Notes under the pieces: model-generated
Seen by the model: only the letters and a program-made list of their open reading frames with translations
The model's database searches: none
Told to the model about the DNA's origin: nothing
Assembly: GCF_010093815.1 (NCBI RefSeq)
Contig: NW_022985553.1
Coordinates: 685,511 to 749,510, forward strand
DNA length: 64,000 bases
Reading direction: 5' to 3'
Source: Pseudovirgaria hyperparasitica
Lineage: Eukaryota; Ascomycota; Dothideomycetes; Acrospermales; Acrospermaceae
Shown here: one piece after another, positions 1-10,394 of the stretch
Layout of the letters: every line of letters begins with the position of its first letter
How positions within the stretch are numbered: position 1 is the first letter of the stretch
Made by a program: the position numbers and the translations under genes

Positions 1-385
1 ACAATACTTTCGTTTGGGGCAATATGCTGATGCTTTTACATTCTGATGAGTTGCCAGTCTTACTCGTTTGTGCTTATTTTATTGTAGAAACCTTGGTCTC
101 ACAGCTTGAGTTTCGTGTTGATAGACGATGGATGGCAGGGCGAGGCGAAACGGCACTAGTTCCAACTTTCCTTCAAGAACCCCACGTGGACTTGCACTTA
201 CATAATCATGCACCCAACTTGAACCCTAGCCATTCTCCAATAACTAGCGTCTACTTAATTAACTGGTATTTTATATTTGGTATCACTATAGTTTACCTGC
301 ACAAGCTGGACGACACTCTAAGGACTGTGCCCTCACCTCTAAACTCACCTCACCGTTTTGGCTACATCAATCTCACGCTCTCCTC
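1..385. other. 5' flank of MED5, no gene seen
   Basis: AT-moderate sequence upstream of MED5. An open frame runs through it but has no recognisable protein content. It probably holds the MED5 promoter and leader; no clear TATA box or repeat was seen. Confidence 0.5.
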
Positions 386-3300
386 ATGGACTCTCCTGTG
401 AAGGAAGAACCCCCATCCGAGGTATGGGCGCGCTTCGTCAACAATTGTCTCGCAATGCGCGTGCGTCCCGAGAGGTTTGATGCCCTCTCCCAGAAGTTGA
501 TCGTGAATTCGCCAATCGAGGGCCGGTTCCTCGCCAATATTGTCTTGCGCCCACAAACTCCAGGTTACGAGTTGATGGATCCTTTGGTTCTTGGATACCT
601 CGAAAAGGCTCTTTCCCGTGATCTGATCGATGCTGGCGACATCCTGCTCTCACTCTTCCGGTGGTCCAAGGATCGGCCATATAACAACGACGAGGACAAG
701 AACTCTGCTGAGGCACATCGACGGAACCCACCTCGCCTGGATGAGCTTGTGCTGCATCACTTGGCGAGGGTGTTTGCCGACTCCCAGCGGCCCAAAAGCC
801 CGCCTGAAGCGCGTCGGACTCTCATTCTGGTTACGAAGTGGATGGTTGCCATGGTCGACCTTCACCATAAGGACTCGATGCTGCAAGCGATGAACGGTGC
901 TGAGCATACCCATCGCATCGTTGCTCGGGACGCCTTGGGCCAGCTTGCAATCGCGCTCTTGAGCAATGCCAGAGTGGTTGGGATCATGAACAATAGAATC
1001 TTCCGCAAAGGTTCGTTTCAAAATCTGTGCTGGTGGTGAATTTGGTCACTAGCCGGAGCCGTCTCCTGACTGACAGATCACAGGCGAAAAGAAGAGCCTG
1101 GCGCAGGCTGTTTCGACCTTTGTACCATTTCTGGCACAGATCTCGATCAATACGTCCAGTCGTCTGGCTGAGCTGCAGAAAAGTCATGACTTAGTCGAAG
1201 AGCCTTTGAACGATATTGTTGGCGACAAAGAAGCCAATGACCTTGCTGTCGCGACGATGCAGCTCCAGTCCGTGGCGGAGTTGCCAGTGATTAATTCACG
1301 ATCTGGTCTGTTCATCTTCTTGAACTCTCTGGTAAGTGTAGTCAAACTGACCGACTGAGCGGATGCCTGACTACAACAACAGCTTGTTGGACGCCCTCTG
1401 ACCGATGACACGACCATCCTGGTGTATCTCAGTAATCGCTACAAGGTATGCATCACGTGTCGAATGGTGTACGCGTCTAGAATTTTAGTGTTGATATGAT
1501 GCAGGGAGATGCTCAAAGATCAACAGTCGATCTAATCACGGCCGCCTTCGATGTCCTTTCGAACGGCAACAACAGGCACGAGTCGCAGATTCACATGTTC
1601 AACCTTCGATCGTTTCTGGTCAACAAAGTTCCAACGATCATCGCCACCCTCTCGCACTCGATGTTTCCACCTCTGACACCTGAGTTCTGCATCACACAAG
1701 CTCTGGCACACATTGATCCAAACTCATTCCCTTCACTCGCACATGCGAGCTTCGATGTTGCCGCTGGCGACAATCCTCTGATGGACGTTCGACAAGACTT
1801 TCTCTTTGCCTGCGCTTTACATCGGCTCCTACCGGTTGAAAGTATTGAGCGACTGTTGGGTGAGCAGCCAATGTCTGATCTGCCCTCCGGTGGAGCATAC
1901 ACGAAAGGGGCCTTGGTCTCCCAGTGTTCGGCCAACCCGGAGCGAGTGGAGGAGCTACTGAACGAGATCGAACGGATGGACGGCAACGTAGGAGCTATTG
2001 CGATTGCAATTACTGAGGTAAGTCATTCTTATTTTCCAGAAGTTTCACACTAACATACACCTTTCGAAGGTCGTTCGAAATCTTTGCGCTTCCAAGGAAA
2101 CCATGTCACTCAAAGCAGTCTGTAACGGACTGTCGCGGCGGCCAAAGGCTCTTGACATCATCCTGCAATACACATCACCGACCAGTATCCTGCAGCCTCT
2201 TTGCCATATGTTGGACGCTTGGAGACACGAGGAAGACCAAGGGGAGTACCAGCCAGTATTTGACGAGTTTGGTGCCATACTATTACTGGTCCTCGCGTTC
2301 GTACATCGCTTTGACTTGACTGCCCAGGAGCTGGGCCTCAATAATGACTCTTTTGTCGCACAGCTGCTACAGCGCGGACACATCAGCATAAAGCAACGCG
2401 ACTTGACCCCGGAGCAAGGCAAACACCTGGCGGGTTGGGTCAACGACCTTTTCGGAAAGGATGGAGTAGATCAGGTGTTGAGGACTTGTGGTCCGCAGGA
2501 ATTCTATCAGCTTGTTCCAACATTTTTCAGCCAGACAATGATGGCGTGCGCCGCAGACGTGCTGCCGTTGAAGACGGTGGAATCTGGACTTGAATGTAAG
2601 TTTGGTCAACGTTATGGACTGCATAGCTTATTGACATGTGAATGCAGACTTGCTTGAGACGTTTCTTCTGCCTTCATTAGTCGGTGCGTTGAGGTGGATG
2701 GCAGCTCGCGCACTTCAAAAACCTGGAAAAGAGATCGTAGTCCTGATCCAGGTCTTCAACAAGCTCATGAGACCATCCTCGATATCGGGCGATGCACAGG
2801 CAATGCACAACACCATCTTGTCCATCGTCTCGAAACAATTGCAGGCATGTTTCCAAGTCCTCCGGAAACACAAGCAGCTCGCCAAAGAAATCGAACCGCT
2901 TATTGAACGGCTCAAGCCACATCTGAAGTACGAGCGAACGGCATACAGCTCCGTCAGTGAAATTGAGACGTGGACCTCACATTCCAGCACACTTTGCCAG
3001 GTGATACGTGGCAATATACAACAACTTATTTCCTGGGCTACGAACGCGACCCGGGTTCTTGTCAGCCCTCCGCCCTACCCTGCGCGTCTTCTACACGTCG
3101 CCGAAAGAATCCTCGGGCCGAGCAAAGTCCTGCGCGCCATCATCGACGAGGTCAGAGCCCAGACGGACACCGGTCATGGGGAGTATGCGCTTGATATTGG
3201 GGTCTCGATGATCTGCGCAGTCTCGACCGACAACAGCCCGCTGTCTGTAGACTGGCTCACGTCGCCGGTACCGTCACCACATGTCCCTCGCACACGACCA

Positions 3301-3711
3301 AACCTGCGCGACATGCTGAAGGTGGAGCTCGATGAAGCGGCGGATCTGATAGCTAGCGATCCACTTACAGCGGAAACGATTGTGCGCTTGCATCGGCGTG
3401 TCGAGGCACAGCTGGCTGTGTCCGCCTTACCGGATCTCTCTACCACGGTGATTATACAGGACATGCATATCGATGTAGACGTCCCATCCGACAGCAACAA
3501 CGCACAGCAGAATGGCATGGACTCTATCAACTTGGGTGGCAGCACAGACGACATGATGTCCGGCTTGGGCGATCTCGGTGGCGATACTGGCGATGCGACA
3601 AACCATGGTGGAGACTTGGATCTGGGAGATCTTGGAGATATGGACAATCTAGGGGATATTGGAGACATGGGAAATATGGACATGGATGAGATGTTCCCGG
3701 ATTACTTTTGA
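386..3711 (+). CDS. MED5: Mediator complex subunit 5 (Med5/Nut1)
   Basis: Subunit of the Mediator tail module, which links transcription activators to RNA polymerase II in the nucleus. Six exons are supported by frame and GT-AG sites: 386-1010, 1084-1331, 1383-1445, 1505-2017, 2070-2595 and 2648-3711, giving about 1012 aa, the usual length for fungal Med5. The N-terminus (WARFVNNCLAMR, then VNSPIEGRFLANIVL) and the long helical body match the family as I know it. The C-terminus (about residues 940-1012) is a low-complexity run of Gly-Asp units with Leu/Met/Ile between them, ending in FPDYF; such acidic tails are common in fungal Med5. Intron 1 uses a GTTCGT donor. The start at 386 is the first ATG in the conserved frame. 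Family assignment is from motif recognition and is confident; exact exon 2-3 borders are slightly less sure. Confidence 0.9.
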
Positions 3712-4091
3712 GGGGCGGGCATATATATCATCGCAAGCTTGTAGATGGATCTCTGGTCAGGTTACTATTACAAGAGATATAACACAATATTACAGTATAT
3801 CAATGGTAAAGAAATGGAAATAGTTCAACAAGCAATCGTCAGGCCCGGTTTAAATGAGGCCGACACGTCCAGCTGCATTGAGTCAGTACAGCCGACAGAG
3901 CCCCGAGGCCGAGATCCGCGCACGGACCCAAGGTCAGCGTGGGGAAGCTCCGTAGCACATCACATCATCTGGTCTGAACAACACCTTGATGACTGTTCAC
4001 ATCGGACAACCATACTTCTCGTGCATGTAGCTTGGGATACTCCATCGTATGCTGAGCATCCCACCGTTCTTCTCCATTCCTCCTCCCAGCA
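3712..4091. other. Intergenic, MED5 3' end to MCT1
   Basis: Holds the MED5 terminator region and the MCT1 promoter. No gene or repeat recognised. Confidence 0.5.
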
Positions 4092-5431
4092 ATGGCGTCC
4101 AAGGCATTGCGGCCAGCCGTGCGACCGCGACTCCCGATTCCCAACACTACGACGTCCCACATCAGACCCCGAGACCTCAATTGCAGATGTACAGCAAAGC
4201 GGAGATGCTACAGCAGCGAAGCCCCCGCCAGTAAACGACGACCGAAAACAGCCCTCTTCTTCCCAGGTACGCGCGAAACCCCAAAGCCCATCATCCCATC
4301 ACCCTTCCCAAAACCCCCTCCAAACTAACCACCATCCCCGGCTACCCCTTAGGCCAAGGCGTACAACGAGTCGGCATGGCCGACCTCTGGGTCTCCGCCT
4401 TCCCAGCAACCGCCAAACCTCTCCTCGACGAAATCGACTCCGTCCTCCAAATCCCCCTCTCCACCATCATCGCCTCCGGCTCCAACGCGGTCCTCACACA
4501 GACGGAAAACGCCCAGCCGGCCATCATGGCCGTCAGCGTGCTAGTCATGCGCATCCTCGAGCGCGAATTCGGCTTCGCCACGGGCGAGCGCATCGACGTG
4601 GTGCTGGGCCACTCGCTAGGCGAATTCGCGGCGCTCGTGGCGGGCGGATACTTGCGCTTCGACGACGCGCTGCGGCTGGTGCGCACGCGCGCCGAGGTCA
4701 TGGCGCGCTGCAGCCGCGAGGCCTTTGAGCAGGAAGGCAGCGAGTTTGGCATGATTGCGCTGGTGTGCGAGAACCAGGCGCGGATGGAGGCGCTGCTGGA
4801 CGGGATCCAGGAGTTTCTGGGCTTGGCGGGCCCCGGGGCGAAGAGCGATAGTGCGGACGATACCCCCGCGGTGCGCCAGGTGATGGTGGCGAATATCAAT
4901 AGTAAGAATCAGATTGTGCTGAGTGGGAATGTGGAGCGGATGCAGACGCTGCTGGCGCATCTGAGGCAGTTTGGTGGGCATGATCCGCGGAGTGTGCGGC
5001 TGAAGGCGGATACGCCGTTTCATAATCCGCTTATGATGCCGGCGCAGGAGACGATGAAGCGGGTGCTTGGGCGGAAGAGCGGGTTTAGCGGCGGGGATAT
5101 GGTGGCGTGGCCGGGGCTGATGCCGTGTATTTCGAATGTGACGGGGCGGCCGTTTCGGGACCGGGAGAGTTTGAAGGACTTGCTGTCGCGGAGCTGTGTC
5201 GAGACGGTGCAGTGGTGGAGTAGCATCAAGTATCTGGACCAGGAGGAGAAGGTTCGGCGCTGGATCGGGGTTGGGCCGGGCAAGGTGGGCAGGAATCTGG
5301 TGGGCAAGGAGGTGGGCATGAAGGGCGCGGTCAAGGGCGGGGGCGTCTGGGGTATTACGGATCCGAGGGAGATTGAGATTTGTCTCAAGGGGTTGGAGGA
5401 CACGGAGAATGTGGAGGACGAGGAGGACTGA
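4092..5431 (+). CDS. MCT1: Mitochondrial malonyl-CoA:ACP transacylase
   Basis: Transfers malonyl from CoA to acyl-carrier protein in type II mitochondrial fatty acid synthesis, the route that supplies octanoate for lipoic acid. Two exons, 4092-4266 and 4353-5431, give 417 aa. The splice recreates the family signature FFPGQGVQRVGM exactly across the junction, which fixes both the intron and the ATG at 4092. The acyltransferase nucleophile sits in GHSLGE (Ser about residue 146); QTENAQPAIMAVS and the later DTPFHNPLM, which carries the catalytic His, are also present. The N-terminal 45 residues are rich in Arg/Ala/Ser with no acids, as expected of a mitochondrial presequence. GC content is high in the second exon. 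A polyketide-synthase AT domain is unlikely because the protein stands alone and has this leader. Confidence 0.93.
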
Positions 5432-6630
5432 TGGGCGGGCGTTGACGTTGCACTTGTCTGGCTGGCTGTCTGTCTGTCTGTATACGTACAACATCGTTCC
5501 TCGGCCTCTCTCATGCTCCCGTTCGACACTCCCAAACGCCAACCCGGAATCAACAGCAACGGCAAGGCCTGTTGTACTCGGTTGCATTCATCGCCAGAGG
5601 CACATACATCGTACCAAATCAACTCGGTCTCCCCGCCAGCACAGCACCAAACTCAGTCAACTGCCGTATCACGTCCTCGCCATACCGCCGGCCCTAGTCC
5701 GTCAGCAACAGGCCCAGCATGACGAAGTTGATCCTGAATCACGGGGCAGTGATAGTGGTGCTGGTCAGTGAGTGAGCGGAATTGGGGTTGTGAAATGGCT
5801 GATGTCAGGCGTGAGGTCTGTATGACTAAGTAGTCTTGTGCAATCAGGTATTATTATCAAAAGGCAAAGTAAGTGAATTGGCTGCCTGGAAGCTGTAGCT
5901 GTAGGTCGCTACCCTAATGGTGGAAGCACAACAACGTGGAATCGTGTAGTTTACCCCGCATTTTCTGCTGAACCTGCATGGCGGGGGACGGGCTGCTGGG
6001 TATACATTTATATATTGGGTACTTTGACGGTGTTTGTATTTGTATATGAGTATCGATGTCGATTGAGGGTTGTTTCTTGGTATTGTTCACACCAGCCGTT
6101 AGTCGGCGCCTTAGGCGCATTAGTTGTTATGTACGTCTATTTACCCTTCTACCCCAGATTATTCAGCAGGCCTGTCCTTGTTTCTGCAGACCCCGCGTTT
6201 TGGACCCGATGGGATTGAGCGCTGCACGAGTCATTGTTTTTGTAGCTCACGGCGCGTGCATCATGTACGTGCATACATACGTGCATAACATACTGTAATT
6301 ACAAATCTGTATCTATATCTACATACGGATGAGTGTTGTATAGCGTCTCCTTGGCTCATGTCCATCCATGAAACCCACTCCCCCCCCTGCCGACGAGCCG
6401 CTAGTTAGTGCATATGCCCTCGAAACACTCACTCTATTCTGATATCACCATGCGCCACTTTTGTTCTTAGGCTGTTCTGGATTCGACTGCGCTGCTGTGT
6501 ACTCTCCGCTTTCCACTGTCCACTGTCCACTATCCACTATCCACCTCTCCCGCCTGGCATCTTCACCAACTCTCTCTCTTTTGAGATTCTGTCTCTCGTG
6601 GTCAGTCATGTCCGGATCTCCGAAACGACA
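5432..6630. other. Intergenic, MCT1 to fungal_trans regulator
   Basis: 1.2 kb without a convincing gene. It contains a short CTGT/CTGG tetranucleotide run at about 5455-5483 and a five-copy heptad repeat just before the next start codon. The right part is probably the leader of the downstream regulator. Confidence 0.5.
6512..6546. repeat. Five-copy 7-bp tandem repeat (TCCACTR)
   Basis: Five consecutive heptads: TCCACTG twice, TCCACTA twice, then a diverged TCCACCT. It lies about 85 bp before the start codon of the fungal_trans regulator, so it is probably in the promoter or 5' leader. Confidence 0.8.
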
Positions 6631-9020
6631 ATGAACGCTGCTGCCTTTGTACCCTCGCCGGACCAGGCCTCGCCCGATGTCCGGCATGCCCGCTCACGAT
6701 CTGAGATCGAAGACGGTCATCCTGTTGGCCTTGAGCATCGAACGCGCCTTAACTCTAATCAATCCCTCGATAGACCTAGCTTCAAGCATCGCCGTGTTCA
6801 TGGCAAGGCCCTTGATCTCGGTCTTCAGTCTGCCATTCCGGAGGAGGGATCGACCTCGCCGCCGACGTCTCAGAGCCCATCTTCGGCCTCGCGTCCGGAT
6901 CTAGACATGATGCATCCGACCGTGTTCAGGGCCGCCCATAAACTGAGCTCCATCAATTGGATCGGGAGCTCGCCCATGTTCGGCCACATGCCCGACCTCC
7001 AGGACCACATGGACAGCCAGCCGGACATCTCGTCTGCCATCCCAAATGGCACTTTTAATTCTTCGTCGTTGCTGCCGCTGAATAACAGTCCCCTGGCGCT
7101 GCTAGACATCAACAGCGCATACCATGCCGGGAGTCCGGCGAGTGCCAACCAGGGGAAGAAGCGGCAGGGCTACTACTACGTCGACGGCGGCGGTGCGAGG
7201 CTTCCGAGGGTCAAGAAGCGGAGGCTGAATGTCGATGCGTTCGAGTATCCGCCGCTGGACATCCAGTCGCCCGGTGACTTCTACTTTGCTATTCCGCACA
7301 TTCCTGAGTCGTCGTCTGCGAAACCCAGGGTCGACTTTGTCACTTATACTGCCATAACCGCGGCTTTTCGAGACCATTGCATCCACAACACCTTGCTCCA
7401 GCCGTGCTTCGAGGACACGCCTTTCATACCGCTGAATACGATGAATCATCTGATTGACCTCTACATTGCCCACATGCACCCACTACTGCCCTTTCTGCAC
7501 CTGTCTTCCATGGACCTGAATCAGTGCTCGTGGGTTCTCGCCCTCGCCGTCGCCACGTTCGGCACTCACTTCCTCAACGACCCGCAGTCCCGCAACCTGA
7601 ACATCGCCATGCAGGAGTTCCTCCGCCGGGTCCTCCTGACCACGCACGCAAACCTCGACAAGACATCACAGTCCAAGTTCGAAGAGCTCTGGCTGGCCCA
7701 AGCAAGCCTGCTCTCCTGCCTCGGCGGCTTCTTCTCCGGCAACGCCAGGCTGCATCGCAACGCATACAACGCCCGCTCCGCTCTGTGCGCATTCTGCATC
7801 GAGTCCTGGGCTCTGCCAGACTACATCGAGGAGGACCGCCCCGAGGGCCACGACGACTCCATCTGGCTGAGCTGGTGCTTCAACGAGTCCGTCCGCCGCA
7901 CCGGCTACGCAATCTGGCTCCTCGACAGCATGCTCGCCTACGAAATGGACTACTCCCCTCTCCTCAGCCTCGCTCACGCCAAAGTCCCCCTCCCCTGCCC
8001 CGAAATCATGTTCGACGCCCGCAACCCAAGGGAATGGCTCACCCTCTCCAGACTCGCCACCCCGATGCCCTCCCTCATCGTCGCCTGCGAACTCCTCTAC
8101 ACCAAAAAACACATCAACATCATCACAGGCGAGTACTCCCGCGTCCTCCTCATCCACGCCATCTTCCAGCGCACCTGGGACATCGAGCGCTACATCCGCC
8201 AGCCCCTCAGCCACCTCGTCCCCATCTCCTCCATCTCCTCCTCCTCCCCCTCTTCCTCCTCCGCAGCCGCCACCCGCTCTGCAATCCCAACCACCACCTC
8301 CTCCCCCTCCACAACCCCCCCCAGCATCCTCCCCAGCGCCTCCCTCCACTCCGCCTGGCTCAACGCCGCCTGCGCCGCCCTCAACGTCCTCCACTGGGGC
8401 GCAAACGCCTGCGTCGCCGCCCAGTCCGGCACCGAACACCCCACCATCCTCCACCTCCACCTCGCCCACATCGCCCTCCTCGCCCCGCTGCCCCACCTCG
8501 CCCGCCTCGCCTACCACATCGCCGGCATCACCCCCTTTCGCTGCCCCGCCGACGAAGAGCACGCCAGAGCTGTCGTGTTGGACTGGATCCGCGGCGAGGA
8601 CGCGCAGGATAGAGCCCGGCTGGCGGTTATTCGTGCGGGGGGCATCTTCTGGCATGTTCGGCGGTATTCGTCGTCCGGGTTTTATGAGCCGGCTGCGGTG
8701 TTTCATGCTACGCTTGTGTTGTGGGCTTATAGTTTCTTCGCGAGGCCTGCGCACTACCATCACCACCACCCCTCTCATCCATCTCACCACCCCGCACACC
8801 CCGTGCAATCGCCCTCCTCAGACACAGAGGAATCAGAAGTAATTAATCTGGATCGTCCGCTGGACGATGAGCTGGCGAGTGCGTTTGTGAGGCGTGGCGC
8901 GCGGATGAGGGCGTATTTAACTGGGGTGGGCGGTTTGGCGGATGAGGGTAGTGCCGCGAGGGTTGTGAGGAGGGGGGCCGGGTTGGTGAGGGGGTTGGTG
9001 GCGATGTGGGGGTATGGGTG
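6631..9020 (+). CDS. Fungal_trans-domain transcription regulator, 3' end in assembly gap
   Basis: Long uninterrupted frame of about 797 aa before the gap. The middle region has the fungal-specific regulatory domain pattern: MNHLIDLYIAHMHPLLPFLH near residue 271, then LALAVATFG, and later SWCFNESVRRTGYAIWLLD, typical of the PF04082 family. A basic RVKKRR stretch near residue 197 could be a nuclear localisation signal. No Zn2Cys6 or C2H2 finger is visible in the N-terminal 260 residues, which are Ser/Pro-rich; in many relatives fingers precede this domain. There is a His-rich stretch near residue 710. The frame stays open across 71 Ns to a stop at 9147, but that tail is a polypurine low-complexity run and may not be coding. 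Start 6631 is the first ATG in frame. Confidence 0.75.
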
Positions 9021-9091
9021 NNNNNNNNNNNNNNNNNNNNNNNNNNNNNNNNNNNNNNNNNNNNNNNNNNNNNNNNNNNNNNNNNNNNNNN
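9021..9091. other. Assembly gap (71 N)
   Basis: Run of undetermined bases that hides the 3' end of the fungal_trans regulator. It is flanked by G-rich, purine-rich sequence, which probably caused the gap. Confidence 1.
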
Positions 9092-9207
9092 GGGTGAGAG
9101 GAGAGGCTGAAGGGGTAAGGAGGGGTGAGGGGAGAGAGGGGGGATGAGGAGAGGGATTGGGAGAGAGGGAGTAAGGAGGGGGTAAGGAGAGGGAGGAGGA
9201 GGGGGTA
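9092..9207. repeat. G-rich polypurine tract
   Basis: About 115 bases almost free of C on the + strand, with many runs of three to six G separated by A or T. Directly abuts the assembly gap. Such tracts can form G-quadruplex or triplex DNA and commonly stop sequencing reads. Confidence 0.85.
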
Positions 9208-9566
9208 TATCTAGAGTCTACCGATATAGGTAGGATTTATTACTTGGTAGTATAACTATAGGAGAAGAGAAGAGAGGAGAAGAGAGGAAAGGGAAGGGAA
9301 TGTAATGATATAGTATGGAATGGAGTAGCACATATGGTATGGCACGGAATGAATGGCACGTATGGCATGGTATGGCATATATGGCATATACTCCACCTAT
9401 GCCTAAACCATACAACACAAACACAGCAGTTATAAGCACGGCAGTCATAAACATCATAAACACAAACACACACCCCCAACACAACCGCAACATACCACCC
9501 AGCACCTACCTCTCCTTCTCCTCCTCCTCCTTAAATGTCATGCTAATTTTTCACATACTAGCTAAG

Positions 9567-9604
9567 TAGGTAGGTAGGTAGGTAGGTAGGTACTAGGTAG
9601 GTAG
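9567..9604. repeat. TAGG tetranucleotide microsatellite
   Basis: Six perfect TAGG units from 9567 to 9590 followed by a TACTAGG interruption and two further units. Confidence 0.9.
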
Positions 9605-10278
9605 ATACTACGTACACACAAGCCCCTCCCCCCATCCCACTCTCCTCCAAAAACCTCTAAAGTACCCCAAATCTAATCCAGATCTGAAACCTTTGAAATC
9701 CCAAGTACCCTCCCCTAAGTAAAACTCAAGTCAGTATCCCAAATCCCAACTTGATCCCCCAGAACCTATAAAATCTAAAGGAATCTGGGACTTGTTGAAT
9801 GCTATATTCCCAAAGGGGGGGCCCGTTGGGCGTTGTGTGTTTATTGTCTGTCTGGCTGGCTGTCTATCTGCATATGTCTGTGGTGTGTGGTGGGTTGTGT
9901 CTCGTCTTGTTATGGCGTGTCTTGTCCTGTTCATATATCGTATGTACTTGGTAGATGACTGGTTGCATAGATAGATGGATAGATACATGGATACATAGAA
10001 ACCCATCTGCCCCTTCCCTCTTCCATTAACCTTACATAAATACACATGCACCAGATAGACGAACGACTGACAAAAAAAAGCCGACTTATTAAGAACTACT
10101 TATGCTAATGGTATATCTAGCTCGTATCGTCTCGTAACATGATGTGATGTGTGATGTGATGTGATAGTAGCCCCCGAAAAAAAAACACATCCCGAAAAAC
10201 ACCCATAAGCCGCATTTTCACAACGCCAGACAACGCCGTTTCGCAACTCACAATGGCTGACATACATACACACGCATG

Positions 10279-10280
<2 letters not shown>

Positions 10281-10335
<55 letters not shown>
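10281..10335. repeat. CA dinucleotide microsatellite
   Basis: An uninterrupted CA array of about 27 units, just beyond the 3' end of the kelch gene. Confidence 0.97.
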
Positions 10336-10338
<3 letters not shown>

Positions 10339-10394
10339 TCCGTTCAAAAAACCCTCACAGTCCCCAGTTGCCTGCCCACCTGCCCACCTGCCCA

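Larger units (their letters stand above)
9208..10394. other. Convergent intergenic region, simple-repeat rich
   Basis: Lies between the convergent regulator and kelch gene. It holds imperfect ATGGCAT-type repeats at about 9330-9385, a TAGG array, a CTGT/CTGG run at about 9845-9870 and a long CA microsatellite. No supported gene. Confidence 0.6.

Noticed and set aside
7524-8612. 362-codon frame on the + strand within the same gene
   Set aside because: Composed almost wholly of Arg, Pro, His and Leu, the usual out-of-frame reading of a GC-rich gene.
7666-8808. 380-codon open frame antisense to the fungal_trans regulator
   Set aside because: Very Gly/Val/Asp-rich with no conserved pattern; it is the complement of the GC-rich regulator exon, which has a clear domain.
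9092-9147. Continuation of the regulator frame beyond the gap
   Set aside because: Frame depends on the gap being exactly 71 bases and the residues are a Gly/Arg/Glu low-complexity run; not accepted as the true C-terminus.
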